A stretch of DNA of 64,000 bases from Opisthocomus hoazin (lineage: Eukaryota; Chordata; Aves; Opisthocomiformes; Opisthocomidae), in assembly GCF_030867145.1 (NCBI RefSeq), contig NC_134421.1, positions 27,845,979-27,909,978 on the forward strand, in the 5' to 3' direction. Positions 39,501-51,500 of the stretch are shown one piece after another; positions within the stretch are counted from its first letter, which is position 1, and each line of letters starts with the position of its first letter. Under the pieces are notes generated by a model. That model was not told the DNA's origin. It did no database searches and was given only the letters and a program-made list of their open reading frames with translations. A program made the position numbers and the translations under genes.

Positions 39501-42500
39501 CACTGCCATTATGACTGTAAATGTTGTGATTTGGGGTTGAATTTGATACAAAGGCAGCTCAAGAACTCGACTAAGCCAAATACCCCTTCTCTTTTTAGTC
39601 CTCAGCAGCCAGTGCACCAGAGCAGGTAGCTAAAGCTATGAACATGACTGCTCTTCACAAAGTATGTTCTACACAGGGCAGCCAGACCACAACATTTTCT
39701 AGTTTTTAAAGGCCGTGATGTCTCTACTCTTCTGATATTCACAGTCCTGGACGAGAAACAACACAGCTGAGCTGGCCTCTTAAGGAACGTGTCGGAGGAG
39801 TGGGAAGTAGCTTTGCAATGTTATTGGTGATGGAGGCTGCTGGAAGGAGCAGAGCTGAGAGAGCCTGATGTACTTCCTCAGTACTGGGCGTTCGCAGTAT
39901 GGCTACTCTGTTGTGGCTACGGAAAGAACTAGTCCACAACTTAGCAGAAAAGTAACAGTACTGACAGACGTGTAGACGTGGTGCTTAGGGACATGGTATA
40001 GTGGTGGACGTGGCAGTATTAGGTTTATGGTTAAACTCAATGATCTTAGAAGTCTTTTCCAACCTAAATGATTCCATGATTCTATGACAAAAGACTATGC
40101 AAGCTGAAATGTTGAATACATTTTTGCACACTTTTATTAGAAGAGTCATCTGAGAGCATGTGGCTTATCCAGTTGCAAAAAAGTAATATCTTAGCCTAAA
40201 ATAGGGAAAGAAACTAGAGAACATTTCCATAAATTACAAGTTTTCAAATCAGGTATGTATTATGAATTTCATCCTAGGACAGCCAAGAAGGGAATGAAGT
40301 GACATCAGAACTATTAGTTGTTGTCACTGAGAAGTTCTCAAAGTTGGTATGTCACACAGCTAGTAGATGAATGTCTTTTATTACAGAGCAGTCAGTTCAA
40401 ATTCAATGCACTGAAAAAAATGGCACAAATAAAGAATTTAAAAACACTGAAAGACAAGCAGATGAGTAACAGTCAACACAAATTTGTCAAGAACAAATCA
40501 CAAGTCAGTCTACTTTGCTTGTAAGGAAGGTGAAAGGATTCATGACAGCAAAAAACTACTGGTTGTCATATATTTTGATTTCAGAAAGATTTTTGACACC
40601 ACTTCACATAACTATTTCATACGCAAATTTAAGAAACAAGGTTTAGATTAAAGTATTACAAAGAGAGTGAAAACTGTTTGAATGACTATAACCAGGGAGT
40701 AGTTATTAATGAGTCTTTGAACAACTGAAAAGATCTGCTGACTGGAGGTCCATTACAAAATGCAATGCTTTCATTAAGAACTCAGACAACAGAACAGAAA
40801 CCACATTACCTAAGCCTGCAAATGTGCAACAGGAAGGCATTGTTAGGACTTAAAATAATTTTCAGACATTGGAGCATTGCTTAGAAAAGAAGTTTGAAAC
40901 ACTGTACAGAAAAGCAGAAGGGACTACACTCAGGCAGAAATAATCAGCTGTTCAGGATGGGGAACACCAGTCTGGGAGATATAGCAGATCACAAGCTGAG
41001 CGGGAGTCACAGTTGTGCTACTGCAAAAAAAAGCAATCACCATTCTGCGACATGTATGGGAGAGCAGCCTGCAAAGCGCAGGAAATAGCCCTTCCACTCT
41101 ACTTGGCAGTGGCAAAGCGCTAGCTGGAATAGTGCATCCATTTTTTGGGCATCAGATTTCAAACAAAGAAATGAACGGTTTGAAAAAGCCCTGAGAGTGA
41201 AAAGAGATCAGAGATCTAGAAAACATGACCTAAGAAGAAAGACTGAAAGAACTGGAACTGATCAGGCTAAATCAGAGAAAATTGAGAGTGGGCATAGTAA
41301 CAGTTTTTACGAGGCTATCACCAAGAAGCAGGGAACAGTTTGTTCACTGTGTCTACAGTGGATAAGAACTAATGGGCTTGCATTGCAGCAAAAAAGATTC
41401 AGCCAAAAACTTGAAGATACTTTCTCTCTTTGAGGTTAATTAAGGACTGGGGAAGTTGCCAGTCTCCCAGGAGCATCATGGGAAGATGTAAGAAGATTTG
41501 ACAATACTTTTCAGGAATGAAGCAAAATTCTAACTCTGCCTTAAAACAAGGAGATGGGTTAGAAAAACTTTTGTAGTCTTTCAGTCATATTTTTTTAATT
41601 TAGAAAGTACTTTTTCCCAACTACACAGACAAGGTTGAGTAGCCGATCTGGCAATACTAATGTGCACTAACAGGACCTTTTTGGTCTTGCTGCTTTTTTA
41701 TTTTCAGTAAAGCTGTGCAAATATATGAGGGTTTTTTTTTCTCTTCCCCTCTAAAGAGTCAAACCAACTAAAATATAACGGTCATGAGATAAACAAAATA
41801 GTTTATTTAACCTCTGCCCTATAAGCTTTTCATTTCAACTAAGAATTAAAAGGATTTTACTATAATGGATTTTTGAAATTACAGGCTATTTGGAATTAAA
41901 ATACAAAGATCTGTATTTGTAAAAAAGCAATCATGAAACCTTTCTGCTTTTGCTCCCTTTATGCTCTCAATTTTTCAACATGAAGCACTCAAAAGAAAAC
42001 AAGCTGTGAAATGTTTGGCAAATAAAAAGTCGGGTAAAAAATGGCTCTTGGATGTTGCCATACTTGAGTACTGAGCCCAAATGCTTTCCACTCGCTCCTC
42101 GCTTACTACACATTCTGGCTGAACACATCCCGCTGTCACGGATGGATCAGGTACTATTCCAAACTGCACCTCAGCTAAAAGTTTGGTGAGTGAATCAATT
42201 CAATGCAACAGCCCAGACGGAAAAGAGCGAAAGCATCCACCAAAAAGCAGTGACAGAAAAGAGTACAAAAAGGGTAACTGGTGTCTAGCTATGTGGTCAA
42301 TTTACTGGAAGAAGACTAAAACCCAGATAACACTGGCTTTGTCCAAAATTGCAACAGCTTGCCACCGGGTTTCAGTTCTTAAAACGTACCCAACATAAGC
42401 TTCAGTTATCCTTCCAGGGTTAAGTAGGAGCAAATTATTCTTTGCATTTTCAGGAACAGAATTGTACTTACACATGCAAAGCAAGCTCCATTTAGCCACT

Positions 42501-45500
42501 GGAGTTGTCCATGCAATTGTTCTCTATGCAGGGTTGCCACACACTTGTGTATCAAAAAATAAAATCTTTAAATACATGCACTGAACTTTCTTCTTACATT
42601 TTGACGTTGATATTATGAGCTTATGGCCTGAGTGAAAATGCATGAAAAAACCCAAATACATATATCACACACTTGTCTTAACAATGATTCTGCACTCAAA
42701 GATCTAGCTCATGCTACTGATATTCAAGTGACCTTCAATATGTAGAGAGGTTTTGTGAAGTATTTCTTTGTTGATTTAGCTGAAACGTCTCCTGGTCTTT
42801 ATCAAGCTGTGAACAACACCACCTAGCCTCTTTGCACTATGATGGTGGTGCATGCTTTCTTTTAAACTCATTTCTTTGTGGACTGATGCAGTTGCTCAAA
42901 TAGCTGAAATAACCAAGAGGAACTAGAGGGCAGCAAGGTCTCCACAGACCTAGCTGTAACTACACCATATGCTGGAGGTGGCCCTAAAGCCATACCATAG
43001 ACCAGACTCCTCTGCTGTGAACACTAGGAGACTGTCAACGGAGCCCTGAGAGCACGCGGGATGCCACATGCCTGAGCACACCCAAGGTAGACTGCAATCC
43101 CACAAACACGATGGTTGAGCACGGGCTGAAAAGAAAATATTCAGGCACCAGCTGTGCAACAATAAGTCATACCACACTTAACATTCCTCCAGAGAGTATT
43201 TTTTCAGAGTTGTGTCTTTCCATAGACTAAGAGTATTTTAACTGAACGAAAGTCTCTTTTACTGTCCAGTACTGCTCACGCTCTACAGAGGAGAGACAGA
43301 GCCTAAGGATGCTGTTCCACAGTCTGTTTAAACAGATGTAATTCCTCTTTGCTGCCTCAAAGGGACTGCCTTCCCCTGCACGGACTGCACATTTCCATGT
43401 TTCCTTTGTCTTCCTGTACCAGCATTATCACGAACACTAGCAAGAGTACAAGAAAGCGGTAAGACAACCCTTGTAGCAGAGCAGTGTCTTAGATCAGTTC
43501 AAAACACTTGAGAGACCATACTACACAGCAGTTTATTATAATTTTACCATGACTAAGGTAGTTAAAATAATGTAATGTAATGTAAAATAATGTAAAACAT
43601 AACAAAATTACTGAGAAACTAAAGTTTATTTAGAACTTTATTTATAATGCATTTCAAATCAATGCAATCTATGTTATTTACAATTATAGCTAACTGAAAC
43701 AAAAGGCACTTCTCTTCAGAGTCCTTGTCAGACTAAAATGTTATGCTACCATAATCGGGATAGTATTTTGCCTGAAAAGCAATTATACTTGAAAACAGCA
43801 TATGCATATACTTTATAGGCTGTGATACATGCGTTACCTGAGCCTTCATTCAATATTTCCCTAACAAATGAACCAGGAAATCTGTGAGGCGACATTCCTT
43901 CTGTCCAAGAAAACAGTTGAGAAAGTCAGCTCTTCAACAACTGTAAAATTCATTAAGTATGTAAATTCATTCAGTGCCTTCATTTTTGACTGTTTAGACT
44001 CAGTTGATTACTGTGTTAGAATTCATGGGAAAGTGGAGAGTACTGTTTGGGCTTTGGCTCCACTTTTGCCCAATGGCTGTACGCAATAAAAAGCATCAAA
44101 ATTAGAAATAATCTTAGCAAAGACCAACCAGTTTGAGGTATTCATTGTCATTTAAAGATATCAACACTGAATTTGGTGTGGGGTAGACACTAAGATTACA
44201 AGAAATCTCATGCTAAAAGTCCCTCTCGTTCCCAGTTTCCGCAAAAATTCTCCTTTTTAGTTCCCAGTATAGTTGTATACATTCAGGTTAGATCATGTGT
44301 TAATGTATTATATAAGTCCACTGCTGACAGTTCCCCAATCTTAAGTATGTGGTTTTTCAACACTTTTTAAAACAACAGTAAAATTAAGCCACACACTAAG
44401 ATTCTTCCTCTTACTTCCCTTCATCTGCAAACTGTGTTTTATAATATTCCCCTAGTCATTGCTGAGGAGGTATTCTGAGTCAAGGGACACTCTATGGTAA
44501 GCTAAGAGAAGCACATCTCCACTTACCCAATGTCCTCTTCTCTGTCATACTGAAACAAGCTGTTGGAAATAATTGTCCTGTATGAAACACTGACCAAAAC
44601 GATGGCTGCATTTTTTCTCATTCAGCACATTGATCATTGATTCACATGATATCAATATTCTAATTTTCAGGCCAGTGTGGAAACAGGATGCACTATGTGA
44701 TCTACAGAAGCTCAGAAAGATCTCGTGCAGATCCCACAGGATAGGTGGCACAATCTTACATCTTGTAGCTGGTGATGCAGTACGTTTATCTCTTTCAGTA
44801 TTGCCCCTGGATGACTTCCTCTAAGCACTGTGGTTTGGGAGGATTAAAGAGGTGAGGGTTGCAACATATTAAGTCAAAGTGGGCATTTTATTAAATTCAT
44901 AACAGAACACAGTCAATGACGTTTTTAAAAGACACTGACAAATGCCAAAGAAGCGGTGAAGGTGCTCTTAAATGTTTTGTCATAGCAAAAGAGCCAGTCA
45001 CGCTCTTTTCACAGTAGCAACAGTGTCATCGACCTGAACAATATTTCACTTCCAAGAAAGTAGCTTCTTTTAATGCAATTCAGCTGACAGAAATGAAAAA
45101 AAAAAAAAAAAAGAAAAAAAAAGAAACCAAGAAACCATCACAAAACCCACCAAGTCCTCAGAAAATGTTTTGGTGGCACTTGGCATTCTTCCAAGAAATG
45201 TATTTGAAAACAAAATTGGTTTAGCCCATTGGTTTCTCAAATAGCACACCACACTACAACATAAAATTGTGAACTTGTCACTAGTAATTCTGTAATTAAG
45301 TCTCACTAGTAATTCTGTAGTTAGGACACAGTTTTCAGCAACTGAGAAACATTGCAGATGAGAAATGAATAACATATTCAGCCATTTGCATTTAGGAAGT
45401 TTAAGAAATCCATTGGGTTAAAGAGCTCGTATCGGTGCTGAATTTAAACTTAGAAATTCTTCACTCAACTAATTCTTTGGGATAGGTTTAGAAAATGCCA

Positions 45501-48500
45501 TGCTCCTTTGGTCAAAATCCTGTAAGGTCAGTAAATCAGAAATTTGTACAAAAAACTACTTTTGCCTGCAAGAATTTAAACATATCATCTATATTAAAGG
45601 TGGAAGAAGTAAAGATCAGTCTATTACTTTATAATGTTCTCACATGGCCGTGGAAAACTCATTAAGCATGTTCTAGGAAGGATGGAACTGCCCAAACACC
45701 TCTTTTTAAAAAAGTGCAGCTTTCTAAACACCATAGTGCAATTTATCCTGACAAGCTCCATAAGGACAGGGGCTTTTTATCTTGTCCCAGGCTCACCTGT
45801 TCATTTAATTACAACATTGCTTGTCAATGATCAATGTACAGAGCACAGTGTCCCTTAACTATATGGTTTTAAATTATGAAAAAACATGCAAAACATTGTT
45901 CAACATATTTTGATGTAGTTGTGTTCAAGTTCAATGATTCAGAAGCACAGATGGTGTAACTAGGAAATACATGTGAAAATTTGCAAATGGTATTGTACAA
46001 GAAGCACAGATGTGGAAATAGGAAGGAACATCCTCAAAGCCTACTCACCATTACATGAGTAGAATATGATTAGGGACTAAAATGAGGACAGTTCATGACA
46101 CAGGCTGGACTGAGAGCCAACATGGGGGATAGGGCTTCCACCTGCATGTTCCTCAGAGGGACCACAAAACTTGTAAAGGCTTGTCAGATGGCCCCTGGTT
46201 TGGCCTGGAAAGGGGGAAAATATGATCTTAGGGATGGAACCCAGGAAACTCAAGAGGTGTTTCCAAACATTTTCCCAGCCACTGACTGTGAAGCTCTTTG
46301 CAAGGTACATTTACCACCGCATTTTCACCAAGCATTTATGTGATCAGGACATGTAATTCTCTTAGCAGGAGTTTGCAAGTCCCGTCTTTAAGTTCTTGGC
46401 TTTGCCGTGCTTTAACTAAAGTCTTTCCATCTAATGCTATAGGACTCTGAACACAGCAAATTGGAACTATTTTTGTGATGATTTTAAAAAGAGCACTATT
46501 CTATAAATAAATGTAACTAAACACAGTATAATTTATGTCTGCTGAAAATTTATCCAGGACTGAGCCCAATATATTAAATATCGACTTAGCTAGCATTAAT
46601 AATTGTCTCATCTTAAAATAAGAGAAGACATCTCCTTAATCCATGTTCACTCTGCCATATGAGCAATTATAAAAAGGAAACATACATTAAAACTGCAGTT
46701 CTAAAACAGTGATAAATCACTGAAACATGTAATACAACCATATTCATGCTCCCAGTGCAAAACCAGTTATTTTTAAAATTAACATGTCCTTATTTTATTT
46801 AAAAAAAGATCAACAGAATCTGTTATTTTAGTACTGTCTTACAAAACTCAGATCTTTGACTTTATTTATTACCTGATAGTTATAGCACTGAGAGATCACA
46901 GCTCAGTTACTCAGTTTTTGGGCTTTACATGCATGCTAATGTTATTGTTACTTGTTTACTTCATCAGAATGAAAGCAAAAACTCACATATGCACGCTCCT
47001 GTGCTTTCTTAAAAAGTATCATTAAAAAAAATCACTACTGCTATACGAAACATGTATCAGCTATTCATACTAACTATATAAAAAGTGTCTAAAGACATAC
47101 GAAAACAAACCCAAATAAGGATTATATTTTCTCACAAATTCTGATTCCGATGTTATCTACCAGTTTTACCAATCAAAATTCAATAGTCTGGAGTTCGCAA
47201 AATCAAAGTCAATGTAGCGACGGGAAGCCACCTGGGAATTCCAGTAAAACTAAACTAGCAAGCCCAATGTATCTCAGTTCTCTTTGGATTTATTTAATTA
47301 TATCAAAAAAACAAGCATAATTACAGTAGGAAAGGGTTTATTTTAGAAATGTGTAATTATTTCAGAAATTCTTACAAAAATAAAACAAAATTATATAAAA
47401 TTCATTATTCATTATTAATTATAAATACACAAAAAAGTCTTCGTTATTGTAGAGAAAGCAAGTACAAACATTTATTTAATTAAATATACTTCTAAATACA
47501 TAAGCTCTGCAGAATATACATGACAATATTACTTATCTCTAAATTTAGCTACATAGCTACATCAAGACTTCAAAATATTTTGAGTCTAACATTGCTAGAC
47601 ACAATATATCAAATATCAAAGTTGTTTAAATTACTTCAGATGATAAACGAGCTTTTTACAGGACATGAGTTTCTCTTACTGTGCTGTTACTGTAAATGCT
47701 AGTGTGACGGGCACAATGCCTCACAGAAGGGTCTGGTGCCCTTTACTGACAGGCCGATTGAGACCTGACAGCTGTAAACCTTTCTGAGATTTCTACCTGA
47801 AGCACAGGATCAGAAAAAAATGGGCAGCAGCTGGTTTTGAGAAATCTGGTCAGGGTTAGAGCAAACGGGGATGGTGGAAACTGAGCATTAACCGTCTGTT
47901 TATTGTTGCGGATCTCAGGTCAGGTTGTTAGATGGGGCACCTGCCAAACAAACAACTTTTCTGGGGGAAGAGCCCCACCAGCTCCAGGTGATGTGCAGAC
48001 ACCTGACTGCTCAAAACTGAAATACACCAGTCACGGGACACTTGGAAGCTTGGTTAAACAAAACCAAGTAAATTTGCAACAACACACTGGCTGACAGGCA
48101 CATAAACTTCTCTTTGTGTGTGAAAGCTGAAGGTGACCCAACCCCTGAAATTGCTATTGTATCTCCCCAGCATGTGCCTACATCTGAAAGGGTTAACTGA
48201 TTTGTGAAGTCTTTTGACTAAGACAAAGTGACTATCTTACAGGCTATTAGCCCATAGCAGAAACTACAGTGTGAATATAGCAGGAGATGAAATCAAAGGG
48301 ACTAATAGCTTTTCCTTGCGGATGTGTCAGGAGTGTTTCCAGTCCTGTATCGCTTCCTGCAATCGGGCGTGGCATTAAATACCATTCTCTCCTTACTCCC
48401 AGGCTGCAGGAATCCTGGCCAGCTTCTCCTTGTTAAACAGCTCCACCCGCTGAGGCTCTCATTTACCAGCAGAAACATATCCTAGCTGGGTCACAGATTC

Positions 48501-51500
48501 CCCAGGTCTGCCAGACACACAGCCAGGCCTTGACCTTGTAAGCACTTTCTCCCTTTAATCACCTCAAAGTCATGCCCTATGAAAGACTCTTTGCTAATCT
48601 ACCCCAGTAAGTCCAGGACACCAAGCAATTTAAGAAAGGGTTTTTTTCCTTTTTTTTTTTTTTTATTTTCCCCAAAGACTCTAGAAATACATAAATACTT
48701 CTACAAAGACTTCTTGCTGTGGCAGTGCCATTTGTAGCACTTACTGTCTTAAGCAGCAACCAAATGCATTAATAAAGAGGCTTCATTTCAAATCCATCTG
48801 CAAGGCAGCTACAAGCAGAGCTGAAACACATTTTGCTGAAGAGCAAGGAGCGATTGCTCTTGCTGTTTGAAAGGAGCAATGCTAACAAGCATAAAAGTGG
48901 CCAGCTCCTCTAGGAGAAAGAAAAGGGTTGAACGCTTCGTTGTCTCAAGTGAGAGTCCCACAGTCATGTTACATTAGATAAAGCAGTGAATAAAAGGGAA
49001 AAGAAATTTTCTGATAGAAAGAATTTCTCCCATATCTACGTGACACTGAATGCTCTGCCCATTCAACAGGGAGTGTATAGGAACAGAGTGAGCTATGACA
49101 AAGAAAACAACCAGGAATAAAATACTGCTCTGGAATATCCGCACCAGTAACTGAAAGTCTGTGCAGGGATCCACGGCCCACAAAGCAATTCCATTAGTTC
49201 TGAAGCTAGAAGCAACATAACGGTACTTGGGCAGCATCAAGCTCACACTAAAGGACACCTCTCTGCCCACACAAAATGAGAATATTTTGTCAGACAGATT
49301 CAGTAGTCATGGTGTATATCTCCATTTTACTACTGAGGTGGACAGATGTGTGAAAGGAACGGTCCTGTACCAAAAGGTAGAAAAAATAGTTCATTTGCAT
49401 CTCAGTGTTTAATCTGGACTTGACAGGCTCTTCCACACTGAAAAGAAACACGGTGGAGGAAATTATTTTGCCTAAGGTAATAGGAAACTTCAGATCCTGA
49501 ACAGTAACTTATAACAGCGAAGGGCCCTAGGTGATTGACAAATGCTTTTTTCTTTGTAGAAAAACTATTTTAATATTTTGCCTCACTCTAACTCACTTCT
49601 GATTGACAATCTTTTCATAAACAGTATGGTTCGTATTTCAAATAAGCAAAGATCTTCACATCTATTTCAAAAATGAAAGAGGCAGAGAGGTTTGTTCACA
49701 TGAAGAATTGGCAGGATTAAAAAACAGTAAAGATTACTGAAAAACAATAGCAAAAATTGGCTTACTGTTTGGATATTTACACCTGATACAGAGTCTTCAT
49801 CAGTTCTATATTTAGCAAAAGGCATACACTTACATAAGTGACTATGAAGGCACTTTATCATAGAATTATAGAATCATTAAGGTTGGAAAAGACCTCTAAG
49901 ATCATCAAGTCCAACCGTCAGCCCAACACCACTATGCCTGCTAAACCATGTCCTGAAGTGCCACATCTACACGTTTTCTGACACCTCCAGGGACGGTGAC
50001 TCAACCACTTCCCTGGGCAGCCTGTTCCAATGCCTGACCACTCCTTCAGTAAAGAAATTTTTTCTAATATCCAATCTAAACCTCCCCTGACGCAACTTGA
50101 GGCTGTTTCCTCTCGTCCTATAGCTAGTTAGTTGGGAGAAGAGAGCAACACCTGCCTCAATACAACCTCCTTTCAGGTAGTTGTACAGAGCAATAAGGTC
50201 TCCCCTCAGCCTTCTCTTCTCCAGACTAAACAGCCCCTGTTCCCTCAGCCATTCTTCGTAAGATTTGTTCTCTAGACCCTTCACCAGCCTCGTTGCCCTT
50301 CTCTGGACACGCTTCAGCACCTCAATGTCCTTCTTGTAGTGAGGGGCCCAAAACTGAACACAGGACTCGAGGTGCGGCCTCACCAGGGAAGAGTACAGGG
50401 GCACGATCACCTCCCTACCCCTGCTGGCCACACTGTTCCTGATACAAGCCAGGATGCCGTTGGCCTTCTTGGACACCTGGGCACACTGCTGGCTCAAGTT
50501 CAGCCGGCTGTCGACCAGCACCCCAAGATCCTTTTCCGCTGGGCAGCTTTCCAGCCACTCTTCCCCAAGCCTGTAGCGTTGCATGGGGTTGCTGTGACCA
50601 AAATGCAGGACCTGGCACTTGGCCTTGTTGAACCTCTTACAGTTGGCCTGGGCCCATTGATCCAATCTGGCCACCTCCCTCTGCAGAGCCTTCCTACCCT
50701 CAAGCAGACCGACACTCCCACCCAACTTGGTGTCATCTGCAAACTTATTGAGGGAGCACTCAATCCCCTCATCCAGATCATTGATAAAGACTGTAAACAA
50801 GACTGGACCCAAAACTGAGCCCTGGGGAACACCACTCGTGACCAGCCGCCAGCTGGATTTAGGTATCTGGTTTAGGTGTCTTACACACTTGCTCTCTTTA
50901 TCCTGCCTCCACACTTGTCCAGACTGGAAAGAGGATTGCACCAGGGCTATCCCTTGATCAGAAACAGAGGCATTGGTGTGTATAAAGCAAGCAGCTGTGA
51001 TGCTCATCATGAACCACGAGTTTGGCAGGATGTTTATGTCCCACAGTTCAGATTCAGCCACCGTGATCAAAAACATCCATGACTTTACCATACATGCCAG
51101 GCTATCAAACCCTGCCAGTGACTCCTAAAAACTCAGTGCCACTTCCCTTCTACTTCCTAGTACATTTATTTCCATGCAGAGATTAAACTCTCTTCAATGT
51201 TCTGATAAGCATGGTAAAACCTGAGACTCACAGATTTTTGACAAATTTTTCATAAAATGTTTTTGTAGATGTAAAATAGACTCGTATGCAAGCAATATTT
51301 TCTCACAGTTCTGTTCGTACTACACAGTGTTACTAAGTGTTAGCTGTTTTTTTAACATCACCTAAATAAATTTATCCATGAGGACAATGATTGCCTCCTT
51401 TTTTTTGTGAATGACAGGCACATTTTGGATTATTCTGGAAGTATCCTTCATATATGCTTACTCTTGCCTTGCATTCTTCCCAAGGCATCAGTTTTTGGCC

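Noticed and set aside
41975..42169. Minus-strand peptide with QPECV...EERVESIWA, resembling the CR1 endonuclease stretch EERVESLWV
   Set aside because: Only about 15 residues match and no flanking CR1 blocks could be traced. It may be an old CR1 scrap but is too short to call.
50862..51091. N-terminal 76 codons of the frame that runs into the CR1 at 49.97-50.86 kb
   Set aside because: CR1 similarity begins at about 50861. The upstream part is unrelated flanking sequence that happens to be open.
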